A DNA stretch of 64,000 nucleotides. Source: Gammaproteobacteria bacterium. Its GTDB lineage: Bacteria; Pseudomonadota; Gammaproteobacteria; Enterobacterales; Alteromonadaceae. The stretch covers positions 52,933 through 116,932 of the forward strand of contig JAAFAI010000016.1 in assembly GCA_018222405.1 (NCBI GenBank). The letters are read 5' to 3'. Below the pieces are notes generated by a model. That model was not told where the DNA came from. It ran no database searches and was given only the letters and a program-made list of their open reading frames with translations. Positions within the stretch are counted from its first letter, which is position 1. Each line of letters opens with the position of its first letter. Of this stretch, positions 25,246 through 34,582 are shown piece by piece. The position numbers and the translations under genes were made by a program.

Positions 25246-25628
25246 AAAAAGTGTTCGAAAACAACTTAAAACAAATGCAGGTGTTACTCAGCGAGTTTAC
25301 TTCCTCTTTTAAAAATGGCGGTCGCAGCAACAAATGGCTGCGAACATCTCGGTGCGAAATTTATGTGAGAGCCAACTATATAGCTAGCAGCACTGAGTTG
25401 TGTCTTGCCTCTATTGAAATCGATGAAAAATTAAAGAACAGAAGTATGCTGACAGAATTAATTTTGTTTATTGAATCTGAATTAGAATTTGACATCATTA
25501 TAGTAGAAAACATTCTATCACCAAGACTGTCCACGTTCTTAGATCGAAAGGGTTTTGAACTCATCCACGGTCCTAGTGTGTTCGGTCGCTCCTCCGTAAA
25601 TGCAGTAAAAAAACTCTGTTCAACCTAG
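25242..25628 (+). CDS. GNAT-like acetyltransferase, possible toxin or partner
   Basis: 128 aa starting at GTG, overlapping the antitoxin-like gene by 4 bases. The pattern of a strand SSTELCLASIEID, a turn KLKNRSMLTELILFIE and a later strand IIIVENILSPRLSTFLDRKGFELI resembles the second half of the GNAT fold; the pyrophosphate-binding Gly-rich loop is weak (EKLKNRSM). Since the overlapping gene carries an antitoxin-type domain, a toxin role is an obvious hypothesis, not shown by sequence. Confidence 0.45.
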   Translation: MKKVFENNLKQMQVLLSEFTSSFKNGGRSNKWLRTSRCEIYVRANYIASSTELCLASIEIDEKLKNRSMLTELILFIESELEFDIIIVENILSPRLSTFLDRKGFELIHGPSVFGRSSVNAVKKLCST

Positions 25629-25647
25629 ATATTTGCGAGTATTCGGA

Positions 25648-26454
25648 ATGATAGAAAATAGTGAAACTCAGAATGCATTTTTAGCTATTGTAAATACTGA
25701 TTTTCAAGCATTGCCATCTGACCCTTTAATCAGATTGGCATTGGGTATCTGGTACGAGAATTTTGTACCTAATCTAGAGCAATTGGATACTTATATAAGT
25801 TTCGCACGAGCCGGATACGTACTAGAGAGATTATTGGCATTCCACTGCGTTACTTCTGATGTGCGAACAAAGATAAAACCACGTATAAAAACGTTAGCAG
25901 AAAAATTGGAACCATATTTTACTATATTACCCATATCGACGACCTTAGAACTGCGCGATAATTGTGGTGACCCACTGGCACACCGATGGGGTTTACGTGA
26001 CTCATTATCTTTTCAGATTCAGAGTATTCTTCCGTATCAGACTCGTCATTATATTCACAAAAATGCAAATGCAACTAATATGAACCTGAATGAATCTCAA
26101 AATGAGACATTAAGACGCGCGGTAGGGGGTCTAAACAGCTGGGGTTGCTCTGTTAGTCAGCAGTGTTCGATACTCGGCATTTCAAAGAACAGTCTCATAG
26201 GCTCGCAAAAATCAATTTTGATTAGTCTAAAACTGAGTAGCCAGCAGTCTCAGCGAGTGCAGTTTATAAACTTCATTGACGAAGCCATACGAGCGCAATT
26301 CAATAACCCCGATAATATAAGAGAATTTATGAGGATGCCCAATAAAAATTCATTTTTTAAAGGGCAAACTCCAATATCACTGATAGAAAATGGTGGCGTT
26401 GAGCAGCTAAGAGAGCTTTCTCGAAGGTTGTGGTCACAGATCCTCGGTGTTTGA
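25648..26454 (+). CDS. Protein with C-terminal MbcA/ParS-like domain
   Basis: 268 aa from ATG 25648; a TTG at 25633 is the alternative. The first 130 residues are an unrecognised, largely helical domain. Residues about 145-265 resemble an Xre/MbcA/ParS antitoxin: a helix-turn-helix-like stretch (VSQQCSILGISKNSLIGSQ), helices, then FMRMPNKNSFFKGQTPISLIENGGVEQL, which fits the DUF2384 signature where a short W/F...G.TP..L...G motif is expected. Fusion of this domain to a large N-terminal domain is unusual. It follows the GNAT-like gene closely and may belong to the same unit. Confidence 0.5.
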   Translation: MIENSETQNAFLAIVNTDFQALPSDPLIRLALGIWYENFVPNLEQLDTYISFARAGYVLERLLAFHCVTSDVRTKIKPRIKTLAEKLEPYFTILPISTTLELRDNCGDPLAHRWGLRDSLSFQIQSILPYQTRHYIHKNANATNMNLNESQNETLRRAVGGLNSWGCSVSQQCSILGISKNSLIGSQKSILISLKLSSQQSQRVQFINFIDEAIRAQFNNPDNIREFMRMPNKNSFFKGQTPISLIENGGVEQLRELSRRLWSQILGV

Positions 26455-26521
26455 AAAAGTGAGTATTATATTTCGCATGTAAATGTATTCATATCGATAC
26501 ATATTGCGATGAGAATGTCAC

Positions 26522-26698
26522 ATGGGCAGGAAAGAGATTGGTCAGCAATTACAGCAAGAGCGTAACGAAAGGTACTTAAACCAATTAGGGTTCGAACTTA
26601 CAGCTTCCCCTAAAGAGCTCAAGCGCCAAACATTAGACAGAACTGGATTCTGTCTACGTCGACGACTGATAGACTTGAAACTTTGCAAGATGAAATAA
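26522..26698 (+). CDS. Short basic protein, 58 aa
   Basis: A small reading frame (MGRKEIGQQLQQERNERYL ... TGFCLRRRLIDLKLCKMK) ends 15 bases before the next gene. It is rich in Arg, Lys and Gln, with likely helices. There is no strong ribosome site (GAGAATGTC only). Its tight spacing to the 301-aa gene suggests co-transcription. Family unknown. Confidence 0.35.
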   Translation: MGRKEIGQQLQQERNERYLNQLGFELTASPKELKRQTLDRTGFCLRRRLIDLKLCKMK

Positions 26699-26713
26699 AA
26701 TGGAGAACTGTTA

Positions 26714-27619
26714 ATGACGAAAACTGACTGGATTTTTAGTGAAGCGGATCACAGTTTACATCAAGAATTTTCCGATCAGGATAGTGTTCTCAACCCAGTT
26801 GACAACACAAATCCAGTAGAGCTTATCATTGACTTTCCAGCCTCGTTTAATGTCACAAAAGGGAAAACCGGAGATGAGTCTTTTTCTCAATTGTCTGTTG
26901 ATATACCGGCAGATGTCATGGACAAGATGGCTATTGTGTGGTGCAAAAAACGAGGACTTGATGGAGCTTTCGGGGGGCCAGTAGGTCGCGAATTTGGCTC
27001 CGTAGATTGTGAGTACGACGATCAAGTTTCCACCATTATCGAACAAAGGGATGAGATAGAGAATTTGGTACAGTGTAGAAAAGGACAGTCAGTGACGGAG
27101 GCTATTCTTGAATTTGATAATATTTTTGATGTTGTAGCGAACAGTCCAGAAGAGAGTAAGCGTTTAAAGGCTGAGTCCAATGCACTTATTAAGGATAGGG
27201 ACGTCAACGAACAAAATGGCCTATTTGCGCAGTTACCAAGTCGAAGTAAACGAGCTGCCTTCGGTATCCTCAGCCAAATTAGTGTTAATCAAAATATCGA
27301 TGACGAATCATCATTGCTATCCAAAATAGAAGAGTCGTTATTTGCAGAGCATATTATGTCTGCTGATGAGTATTTTTTAGAGTCCTACTGGAGATTTGAA
27401 GATCGATTGGCGGCGGGGGTATATGCACCAGGGGTGAACGAAAGCCAGCAATGGTTTCTAGTCAGTATCAATAGTTGCAATGAAGTATTAACACCACTTG
27501 CACCACTTAGCGTCAAAATTGTTGAGAGATTAATTCAATTAAGCAAACTCACTCCTGAACAATCGTCGCGATGGATTACACCGCAAAGGAAACTAAAAAT
27601 GTATCGTTGGAAGAATTAG
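26714..27619 (+). CDS. Hypothetical protein, 301 aa, with possible RES-like position
   Basis: An acidic, soluble protein of unknown family with a ribosome site (TGGAGA) before the ATG. Its C-terminus (QQWFLVSINSCNEVLTPLAPLSVKIVERLIQLSKLTPEQSSRWITPQRKLKMY) is helical and may be a binding region. It lies between two MbcA/ParS-type antitoxin genes, the place where a RES toxin would be expected, but I see no RES motif. The function is therefore open. The codon use is A/T-rich like its neighbours. Confidence 0.5.
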   Translation: MTKTDWIFSEADHSLHQEFSDQDSVLNPVDNTNPVELIIDFPASFNVTKGKTGDESFSQLSVDIPADVMDKMAIVWCKKRGLDGAFGGPVGREFGSVDCEYDDQVSTIIEQRDEIENLVQCRKGQSVTEAILEFDNIFDVVANSPEESKRLKAESNALIKDRDVNEQNGLFAQLPSRSKRAAFGILSQISVNQNIDDESSLLSKIEESLFAEHIMSADEYFLESYWRFEDRLAAGVYAPGVNESQQWFLVSINSCNEVLTPLAPLSVKIVERLIQLSKLTPEQSSRWITPQRKLKMYRWKN

Positions 27620-27812
27620 CCTGATGCGCTCCCTTAATCAATCGGCAACAAGTCTTTAACCGATAAGTCGGCTATGCGCTCATTTGAGTCTTGATCGCCC
27701 ACACACATTTACTATATTGGTAAATAAAGTCATTTATCAGCCTTACCTGAAAGTCTATAATGCCTTTGACAGGAAAAAGTTCTTATCGTCATCTACTTTG
27801 GAGATTTTTGTA

Positions 27813-28184
27813 ATGTTCTCTTTAGAGCATGAGAAGGTAGCTCAAGTAGCAATGTCAACCTTTTTTAAAATCATGAGCGCTTGGGATGTAAGTGCCGAAG
27901 ATCAAAGAATTCTACTGGGAATGCCCTCGGAAATAACATTCTATCATTGGAAAAATGGGGAAGTTTCAAATCTGCCCAATGACACGTTAGAACGAATTTC
28001 CTACATTCTGGGTATTTATAAAGCTCTGACAACTTTATTTTCAACTGGCAAACAGGCTAACCAGTGGCCCCTGAAACGCAATAAAGCTTTCAACCATGAG
28101 TCCGCATTAGATGTCATGTTAAAAGGCAGCATCACTCATTTACGGGAAGTACGAAGATTCCTAGATGCCGCTCAACATAATTAG
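27813..28184 (+). CDS. MbcA/ParS/Xre-family antitoxin, orphan
   Basis: 123 aa from ATG 27813, with GGAG nine bases upstream; the frame is open to 27684 but without a start signal. An Xre-like helix-turn-helix (LLGMPSEITFYHWKNGEVSNLPNDTLERISYILGIYKAL) is followed by the DUF2384 toxin-binding part (NQWPLKRNKAFNHESALDVMLKGSITHLREVRRFLDA). Such antitoxins neutralise RES toxins that degrade NAD. No RES gene lies next to it, so it is an orphan antitoxin or a regulator. Confidence 0.7.
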   Translation: MFSLEHEKVAQVAMSTFFKIMSAWDVSAEDQRILLGMPSEITFYHWKNGEVSNLPNDTLERISYILGIYKALTTLFSTGKQANQWPLKRNKAFNHESALDVMLKGSITHLREVRRFLDAAQHN

Positions 28185-28519
28185 GACGTTCTTAATATCT
28201 CGCCTTAATGCCGAGGAATGGTAGTGCCCCTAGTTTATTTTTTGAAGCAGTCTAAATTATTGATTGTTCTGGAGCCGATGTTAAGAATAAACAAGCACTA
28301 AAATCACGGACAATGACAGATAAAATCCTAGATGCCTATGATGGGAACAAAACCTAATATATATGAGTCCAACTAACTTCAATGGATGATAAATAGCAAT
28401 TCTCTGGCTGCTTCAGCAGCCAGTACCGGCGGGTTAAGTAAATCGGAAAAGTATCTACTGCGATTCGCTTTCTTATTCATTACAGACGATGGAAATAAAT
28501 TTCAAACGCCTGTGATGAA
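28185..28519. other. Intergenic region downstream of yfaE
   Basis: A/T-rich, with no credible gene and no integrase. It separates the antitoxin cluster from the convergent yfaE gene. A plus-strand frame at 28386-28613 overlaps yfaE antisense and has no start signal. Confidence 0.5.
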
Positions 28520-28783
28520 TTATTCAAGTTCAATGTTTATATCTGAAATGGCTATAGAACAACAGGGTAAGATCTCGTTGTCATCGATAAAAGCAAGAGG
28601 GTCTATTGTGTAGTGTACCTCTCCGGATACTAGCTTACAGCGGCATGCTCCACAGAAGCCACCTCTACAATGCGAATTAGTCGGTAATTGTGCTGCTTCT
28701 AGACTTTCAAGGATTGTATAACCATCTATGGACGGCACATTTTTAGTGCCGCCCACAGTCTTACATTTGATAATCTTTGCCAA
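28520..28783 (-). CDS. yfaE: 2Fe-2S ferredoxin YfaE, NrdB cluster maintenance
   Basis: 87 aa with a plant-type 2Fe-2S pattern: Cys 39, 44, 47 (CRGGFCGACRC) and a fourth at 74 or 75. YfaE supplies electrons to rebuild the di-iron tyrosyl radical of class Ia ribonucleotide reductase subunit NrdB. The gene starts 3 bases after the stop of nrdB2 and shares its A/T-rich codon use, so it was probably acquired together with that copy. Operon order nrdA-nrdB-nrdB2-yfaE on the minus strand. Confidence 0.88.
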   Translation of the reverse strand: MAKIIKCKTVGGTKNVPSIDGYTILESLEAAQLPTNSHCRGGFCGACRCKLVSGEVHYTIDPLAFIDDNEILPCCSIAISDINIELE

Positions 28784-28786
28784 TTT

Positions 28787-29917
28787 CTATAGGTCAAAAT
28801 CATCAAAGTCTGATGAGGCAACTTCTGAATCAATTTGAGAAATAACATAGGATGCTATCTCTGATTCTTGAGGAGCCACTTGTACGTTATCAGACATCAA
28901 ATAATTGTCCATCCAAGGCAGAGGATTTGATTTTGATTCAAAAGGTGAGTCTAATCCAATTGCTTTCATTCGCATGTGGGCAATGTATTCAACGTACTCA
29001 CAAAGAATGTTTTTGTTTAATCCAATCATAGAGCCGTATTGGAACAGGTAGTCAGCCCATTGCTTTTCTTGATTCGCCGCATTCACAAAAATCTGAGTGG
29101 CTTCTTGCTTTAGTTCTTCTGCAATTTCAGCCATTTCAGGATCGTCTTTCCCTTTTGACCATAAATTAATTATGTGTTGAGTCGAACTTAGGTGTAGGTT
29201 TTCATCTCGGGCAATAAGCCGCAGTAGCTTTGCATTTCCTTCCATGAGTTGCCGCTCGCAAAAAGCGAATGTACATGCGAAAGAAACATAAAAACGTATT
29301 GCCTCTAGGGCATTTACGGACTGCATACAAAGGTAAAGTTTCTTTTTTAATTCTCGCAACGTGATATCGTGAATATCTCCATCTACTTCAAATACACCTT
29401 CTCCTCGTGTTTGATAGAGCTGTGTCGCGAAGATCAGATCGTCATAATATTTTGAGACGTCGGTTGCTCTTTTTTGAATTTCAGAATTCTCAACGATATC
29501 ATCAAAGACCGGACTTGGGTCTGAGAAAACGTTGCGCAATATATGAGTGTACGATCTGCTGTGAATTGTTTCAAAAAATGACCACGTTTCGATCCAAGTT
29601 TCTAATTCCGGAATTGAAACAATAGGCAAGAATGCAATATTTGGGCTGCGCCCTTGCACTGAATCCAATAATGTTTGATATTTTAAATTAGATATAAATA
29701 TGTGTTTTTCTGCATCTGAAAGTTTTTGAAAGTCGATGCGATCTTTAGACACATCCACTTCTTCTGGACGCCAGAAAAAAGAGATCTGTTTTTCAGTTAT
29801 CTTTTCGAAAATTACATGTTTCTGTTGGTCAAAGCGTGCAACGTTCACAGAATTGCCGAAGAACATTGGTTCTTTCAGTTGATCATTCTTTACCTGATTA
29901 AATGTACTAAATTTCAT
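28787..29917 (-). CDS. nrdB: Ribonucleotide reductase small subunit, second copy
   Basis: 376 aa, class Ia NrdB. The di-iron ligands lie in [14 protein letters not shown] and [13 protein letters not shown]; the radical Tyr region is [13 protein letters not shown]. The C-terminal tail ends [10 protein letters not shown], the acidic docking peptide that binds NrdA. It is by eye about 78% identical to the upstream copy, with lower G+C and more A/T-ending codons. AAGGAG of its ribosome site overlaps the stop of the first copy. This copy is complete and probably the functional NrdB. Confidence 0.95.
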   Translation of the reverse strand: MKFSTFNQVKNDQLKEPMFFGNSVNVARFDQQKHVIFEKITEKQISFFWRPEEVDVSKDRIDFQKLSDAEKHIFISNLKYQTLLDSVQGRSPNIAFLPIVSIPELETWIETWSFFETIHSRSYTHILRNVFSDPSPVFDDIVENSEIQKRATDVSKYYDDLIFATQLYQTRGEGVFEVDGDIHDITLRELKKKLYLCMQSVNALEAIRFYVSFACTFAFCERQLMEGNAKLLRLIARDENLHLSSTQHIINLWSKGKDDPEMAEIAEELKQEATQIFVNAANQEKQWADYLFQYGSMIGLNKNILCEYVEYIAHMRMKAIGLDSPFESKSNPLPWMDNYLMSDNVQVAPQESEIASYVISQIDSEVASSDFDDFDL

Positions 29918-29930
29918 CTCTGCTTTCTCC

Positions 29931-31055
29931 TTACGCCGCCAACATCAAAAATTCTTCATAGCAATTTAAGGGGGTTTTTAGCTTGTGAACATTTATCTCA
30001 GATTCTTGTGGTGCCACCTGAACATTATCGGAGATCAGGTAGTTATTCATCCATGGCAGCGGGTTAGAGGTAACATCATAGGGCTGGCCCATGCCGATAA
30101 CCGCCATACGCTGGTTAGCAATGTATTCAACATACTGACACAAAATTTCTTTATTCAGGCCAATCATAGAGCCGTGCTGGAACAGATATTCTGCCCATTG
30201 CTTTTCCTGCTCTACTGCTTTCATAAAGATAGCTTTGGCTTCCTCGGCGCATTCCTCGGCGATTTCTGCCATCTCAGGGTCGTCCTTGCCTTTAGCCCAC
30301 AGATTCAGGATATGCTGAGTGGAGGTCAGGTGCAGGTTTTCATCGCGGGCAATCAGACGGATGATCTTGGAGTTACCTTCCATCAGCTCACGCTCTGCAA
30401 ACGCGAAAGTACAGGCAAAGGAAACATAGAAACGAATCGCTTCCAGTGCGTTAACCGAATTCATACACAGGTAGAGCTTTTTCTTCAGCTCTCGCATGTT
30501 AACCGGGTAGGGCTGACCTTCGTTGGTGTACATGCCTTCGCCCTGAGTTTGCCAAAGCTGAGTGGCATAAATCAGGTCGTCGTAATACTTGGAAATATCC
30601 GTTGCACGACGCTTAATCTCTTCGTTCACCACGATATCTTCAAAGATACTGCTCGGATCGGTAAACAGGTTACGCAGAATATGCGTGTAAGAGCGAGAGT
30701 GGATCGTTTCGAAGAAAGACCATGTCTCTACCCAGGTTTCCAGTTCCGGCAACGAGATAATCGGCAGGAATGCGATATTCGGGCTGCGGCCCTGCACCGA
30801 ATCAAGCAGTGTCTGATATTTCAGGTTAGAAATGAAAATGTGCTTTTCCGGCTCGGTCAGTTTCTGAAAGTCTACCCGGTCACGGGTGACATCCACTTCT
30901 TCCGGACGCCAGAAAAAGCTAATTTGCTTTTCGATGAGCTTTTCAAAAATCGAATGTTTTTGTTGGTCGTAACGGGCAACGTTAACCGGATTACCAAAAA
31001 ACATCGGCTCGTCGAGCTGATTCACATTTTGCTGATTAAACGTGGTGTATTTCAT
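29931..31055 (-). CDS. nrdB: Ribonucleotide reductase small subunit with altered C-terminus
   Basis: 374 aa. Normal NrdB to [11 protein letters not shown], with all di-iron ligands and radical region intact ([28 protein letters not shown]). Beyond that the usual SQIDSEV...DFDL tail is replaced by [20 protein letters not shown]. The C-terminal peptide is what docks NrdB to NrdA, so this copy probably binds NrdA poorly or not at all. Codon use matches the core genome. It starts 64 bases after the nrdA stop. The likely history is that foreign DNA carrying nrdB2-yfaE joined here and cut off the end of the original gene. Confidence 0.92.
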   Translation of the reverse strand: MKYTTFNQQNVNQLDEPMFFGNPVNVARYDQQKHSIFEKLIEKQISFFWRPEEVDVTRDRVDFQKLTEPEKHIFISNLKYQTLLDSVQGRSPNIAFLPIISLPELETWVETWSFFETIHSRSYTHILRNLFTDPSSIFEDIVVNEEIKRRATDISKYYDDLIYATQLWQTQGEGMYTNEGQPYPVNMRELKKKLYLCMNSVNALEAIRFYVSFACTFAFAERELMEGNSKIIRLIARDENLHLTSTQHILNLWAKGKDDPEMAEIAEECAEEAKAIFMKAVEQEKQWAEYLFQHGSMIGLNKEILCQYVEYIANQRMAVIGMGQPYDVTSNPLPWMNNYLISDNVQVAPQESEINVHKLKTPLNCYEEFLMLAA

Positions 31056-31118
31056 ATTTTATTATCACTTCACTAGCGCAATAAGAAGCCCGGCTGGCGC
31101 CGGGCAAATGAACAATTG

Positions 31119-33440
31119 TTATATTTTACAAGCACCGCCGGCGCAATCGTCGTCTTCTTCAATCACGACTTCCTGAGCGGCTGGTTTCGCTGCTGCGGCG
31201 CTGGTTGTTTCAACCGGCGCATCGGCAGCACCGTCACGGGTGTTATGGTAATACAGTGTTTTAACGCCCAGTTTGTATGCGGTAAGCAGGTCTTTAAGCA
31301 ACAAGCGCATAGGCACCTTGCCATTTTCATACTTGGACGGGTTATAGCTGGTATTGGCTGAAATCGTCTGGTCGACAAACTTCTGCATGATACCGCATAA
31401 CTGCAGGTAACCATCATTAGACGGGATATCCCACAGCAGTTCGTACTGGTCTTTCAAACGCTCATATTCCGGTACAACCTGCTTAAGTACGCCGTCTTTA
31501 CTGGACTTAACGCTGATATGGCCACGCGGTGGCTCAATACCATTGGTGGCATTAGAGATCTGCGATGACGTCTCTGATGGCATCAGGGCCGACAAAGTAG
31601 AGTTACGTAAACCGTGTTCAACGATGTCTTTACGCAGGCCTTCCCAGTCCAGATGCAGCGGTTCGTTGCAAACTGAATCCAGATCTTTCTTGTAGGTATC
31701 GATTGGCAGTACACCCTGAGAATACGTAGTTTCGTTAAACTTAGGACACGCGCCTTTCTCTTTGGCCAGGTTGTTTGATGCCTTAAGCAGGTGATACTGC
31801 ATGGCTTCAAAGGTTTTATGCACCAGGCTGTTAGCACTGAAGTCTGAATACTTCACGCCGTTCTTCGCCAGGTAGTAGGCAAAGTTAATCACACCGATGC
31901 CCAGCGTACGACGACCCATGGTGGCGTTGTAGGCAGCAGGTACCGGATAGTCCTGATAGTCGAGCAGGCTGTCGAGTGCGCGAACGGCCAGGTCTGACAG
32001 TTCCTCAAACTCATCCAAAGACTTAATGGCGCCTAAGTTAAAGGCTGACAGTGTACATAACGCAATTTCACCATTTTCGTCGTTAACGTGTTCCAGCGGC
32101 TTGGTTGGCAGCGCAATTTCAAGACACAGGTTACTTTGACGAACCGGCGCCACTTTTGGATCAAACGGGCTGTGCGTATTACAGTGATCGACGTTCTGCA
32201 GATAAATACGGCCTGTGCTGGCACGTTCCTGCATAAACAAGCCAAACAGTTCCATGGCTTTAATGCGTTTTTTGCGGATTGACTCGTCCTGCTCGTACTT
32301 AACGTACAGTTCTTCAAACTTAGGCTGGTCGGCAAAGAAAGCATCGTACAGGCCAGGGACGTCTGACGGGCTGAACAACGTGATGTAATCGTCTTTCATC
32401 ATGCGCTGATACATCAGCTTGTTAAACTGCACGCCGTAGTCGAGGTGACGTACGCGGTTTTCTTCTACACCGCGGTTATTTTTGAGTACCAGCAGTGATT
32501 CAACTTCCATATGCCACAACGGATAAAACAGCGTTGCTGCACCACCACGAACACCACCCTGAGAGCAGCTCTTAACCGCCGTCTGGAAGTATTTATAAAA
32601 AGGAATACAACCAGTGTGGAAAGCTTCACCGCCACGGATTGGGCTGCCCAGCGCACGAATACGACCAGCATTTACACCGATACCAGCACGCTGACTCACG
32701 TACTTAACAATGGCACTGGCTGTGGCATTAATTGAATCAAGGCTGTCGCCGGTTTCAATTAATACACATGAGCTGAACTGACGGGTAGGGGTACGAACGC
32801 CCGACATAATAGGGGTTGGCAGAGATAGCTTGAATGTAGACGTTGCATCGTAGAAACGACGAACGTATTGCAAACGGGTCTCTTTCGGGTAGTTGGCGAA
32901 CAAACATGCCGCTACCAGAATATACAGGAATTGAGCGCTTTCGTAGATCTCACCCGTTACACGGTTCTGAACCAGGTACTTACCTTCCAGCTGTTTAACG
33001 GCCGCATAGCTGAAGTTCATGTCACGCCAGTGATCGATATAGCTATCCATCTCGGCGAATTCTTCCGGCGTGTAGTCTTCTAACAGGTGAGTATCATATT
33101 TACCCATGTCGACCATACGGGCCACATGATTAAACAACTTAGGTGGCTCAAATTCACCAAACGCCTTTTTACGTAAGTGAAAAATTGCCAGACGAGCTGC
33201 CAGGTACTGGTAATCCGGTGCATCCGTTGAGATTAGATCTGCCGCTGACTTGATCAGGGTTTCATGGATCTCGGCGGTTTTGATTCCGTCGTAAAACTGA
33301 ATGTGGGCTTTAATTTCTACCTGTGATACCGAGACATTGTTGAGTCCCTTTGCTGCCCAGGTAATAACTTTGTGAATTTTCTCCAGATCAATGGGCTCTT
33401 TTTCACCATTGCGTTTGGTGACAGATAAATTGTTATTCAT
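31119..33440 (-). CDS. nrdA: Ribonucleotide reductase large subunit NrdA, class Ia
   Basis: 773 aa. An N-terminal ATP-cone (SVTKRNGEKEPIDLEKIHKVI) controls overall activity. Catalytic regions include SSCVLIETGDSLDSI and NLCLEIALPTKP; the barrel has GRIYLQNVDHCN. The C-terminal redox pair CAGGACKI shuttles reducing power from thioredoxin or glutaredoxin; the Ala-rich stretch before it is somewhat longer than in Escherichia coli (761 aa). The reaction is reduction of ribonucleoside diphosphates to deoxyribonucleotides. First gene of the nrd operon, controlled by NrdR boxes upstream. Confidence 0.97.
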   Translation of the reverse strand: MNNNLSVTKRNGEKEPIDLEKIHKVITWAAKGLNNVSVSQVEIKAHIQFYDGIKTAEIHETLIKSAADLISTDAPDYQYLAARLAIFHLRKKAFGEFEPPKLFNHVARMVDMGKYDTHLLEDYTPEEFAEMDSYIDHWRDMNFSYAAVKQLEGKYLVQNRVTGEIYESAQFLYILVAACLFANYPKETRLQYVRRFYDATSTFKLSLPTPIMSGVRTPTRQFSSCVLIETGDSLDSINATASAIVKYVSQRAGIGVNAGRIRALGSPIRGGEAFHTGCIPFYKYFQTAVKSCSQGGVRGGAATLFYPLWHMEVESLLVLKNNRGVEENRVRHLDYGVQFNKLMYQRMMKDDYITLFSPSDVPGLYDAFFADQPKFEELYVKYEQDESIRKKRIKAMELFGLFMQERASTGRIYLQNVDHCNTHSPFDPKVAPVRQSNLCLEIALPTKPLEHVNDENGEIALCTLSAFNLGAIKSLDEFEELSDLAVRALDSLLDYQDYPVPAAYNATMGRRTLGIGVINFAYYLAKNGVKYSDFSANSLVHKTFEAMQYHLLKASNNLAKEKGACPKFNETTYSQGVLPIDTYKKDLDSVCNEPLHLDWEGLRKDIVEHGLRNSTLSALMPSETSSQISNATNGIEPPRGHISVKSSKDGVLKQVVPEYERLKDQYELLWDIPSNDGYLQLCGIMQKFVDQTISANTSYNPSKYENGKVPMRLLLKDLLTAYKLGVKTLYYHNTRDGAADAPVETTSAAAAKPAAQEVVIEEDDDCAGGACKI

Positions 33441-33816
33441 TTTAGTGGCCGTTTGTCAGTTAGCGCTATTCGCGGGGCAAGTTTGCGTTGCCCAATTTGT
33501 TTTAAATTATTAATTTCGAAGGGATCCATCGGCGATCGCTTCGATCCGTGAATGTATATTCCGCCTGAGAATTACCTGCATCAGTCGGTTTTTTAAACAA
33601 GACTGCTATCGGATAACCACAAGATAGTGAGGTTTTGACTTTAATGCAACCCAATATCTGGTGCTTAATTCAGCGATCAAATCAAGGCCGGCAAAAGGTT
33701 AGTATTGACTAACCTTTTAGGTTTGAACAAAGCAAGATTTGACTGAATGCAAGCACTTTAGATTTTTTTTGCGATCGCTTAAAACAATTTATTCCGAATA
33801 TTTAATTTTTATAAAT

Positions 33817-33832
33817 ATGCGATATATAGTGT
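33817..33832 (-). promoter_or_regulatory. NrdR box 1 (nrdA-proximal)
   Basis: ATGCGATATATAGTGT, close to the known palindromic NrdR consensus acaCwAtATaTwGtgt. It lies 32 bases from the second box, three helical turns, the normal arrangement for NrdR repression of nrd operons. Confidence 0.85.
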
Positions 33833-33848
33833 CCGGGAATAAATATGG

Positions 33849-33864
33849 ACACTATATATTGTGT
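33849..33864 (-). promoter_or_regulatory. NrdR box 2
   Basis: ACACTATATATTGTGT, a near-perfect palindrome matching the NrdR consensus. It sits only 5 bases from the stop of ubiG. Confidence 0.9.
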
Positions 33865-33868
33865 ATCG

Positions 33869-34582
33869 TCAAGATTTTTCACATTGCAAAATGTAGTTGA
33901 CGTCAACGTTTCGATCCGATAGTACGAACGCCTGATTGAAGGGATCAAAATGTAGCCCGGTGGCAGATCGGGTAAACAGACCCGCCTGATCGGCAATTTT
34001 TATCAGCTCAGACGGTTTGAGGAAACGCTGATACTGGTGCGTGCCCTTAGGCACCCATTGTAATACGTATTCAGCTGCCACAATGCCCATCAGATAAGCT
34101 TTAAGGTTGCGGTTTAAGGTAGAGAAGAACACCTTGCCGCCAGGCTTAACCAGTTTGGCACACGCGCTGATCACTGAAGCCGGGTCGGGCACATGCTCAA
34201 GCATCTCCATACAGGTTACTACGTCAAAGGATTCCTGCTGTTCGGTTGCCAGGCTTTCAACACTCACACAGCGATAATCAACTTTAACACCTGTTTCCAG
34301 ACTGTGGAGCTGAGCGATTTCCAGTGAGGCACTGGCCATATCGATACCAGTAACCTCGGCCCCTCGTACAGCCAGCGACTCAGCAAGAATGCCGCCGCCG
34401 CAGCCGACATCGAGGATCTTCTTGCCAAATACGCCTGCGCATTTTTCCTCTATAAAGGAAAGGCGTAGCGGGTTGATGGCATGCAAAGGTTTAAACTGGC
34501 CTTGTGGGTCCCACCAGTGGGCAGCGATTTCAGAAAACTTGTCGATTTCCGTTTGATCTACATTTTGCTGTGTTTCTGTCAT
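33869..34582 (-). CDS. ubiG: Ubiquinone biosynthesis O-methyltransferase UbiG
   Basis: 237 aa, the usual length. The SAM-binding motif ILDVGCGGGILAES is at about residues 56-69, with TGIDMA and VTCMEMLEHVPDP following. The enzyme carries out both O-methylation steps of ubiquinone synthesis in the cytoplasm near the membrane. Its gene is divergent from gyrA, the common gammaproteobacterial order gyrA/ubiG/nrdA. Its terminator region overlaps the NrdR site region. Confidence 0.96.
   Translation of the reverse strand: MTETQQNVDQTEIDKFSEIAAHWWDPQGQFKPLHAINPLRLSFIEEKCAGVFGKKILDVGCGGGILAESLAVRGAEVTGIDMASASLEIAQLHSLETGVKVDYRCVSVESLATEQQESFDVVTCMEMLEHVPDPASVISACAKLVKPGGKVFFSTLNRNLKAYLMGIVAAEYVLQWVPKGTHQYQRFLKPSELIKIADQAGLFTRSATGLHFDPFNQAFVLSDRNVDVNYILQCEKS

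Larger units (their letters stand above)
33441..33868. promoter_or_regulatory. nrdA upstream regulatory region
   Basis: About 430 bp between ubiG (downstream end) and nrdA. It is A/T-rich and holds two NrdR boxes, GATC-rich segments (GGCGATCGCTTCGATCC near 33532, TGCGATCGCTT near 33771) and no gene. GATC clusters upstream of nrd genes may tie expression to replication, but no exact DnaA box was found. Confidence 0.55.

Noticed and set aside
29985..31076. Long plus-strand frame of 363 codons opposite nrdB
   Set aside because: It is antisense to a strongly conserved nrdB, Cys/His/Phe-rich in the way reverse-strand frames often are, and matches no protein family.
33590..33640. DnaA box upstream of nrdA
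   Set aside because: GGATAACCACAAG is close but has more than one mismatch to TTATNCACA on either strand.
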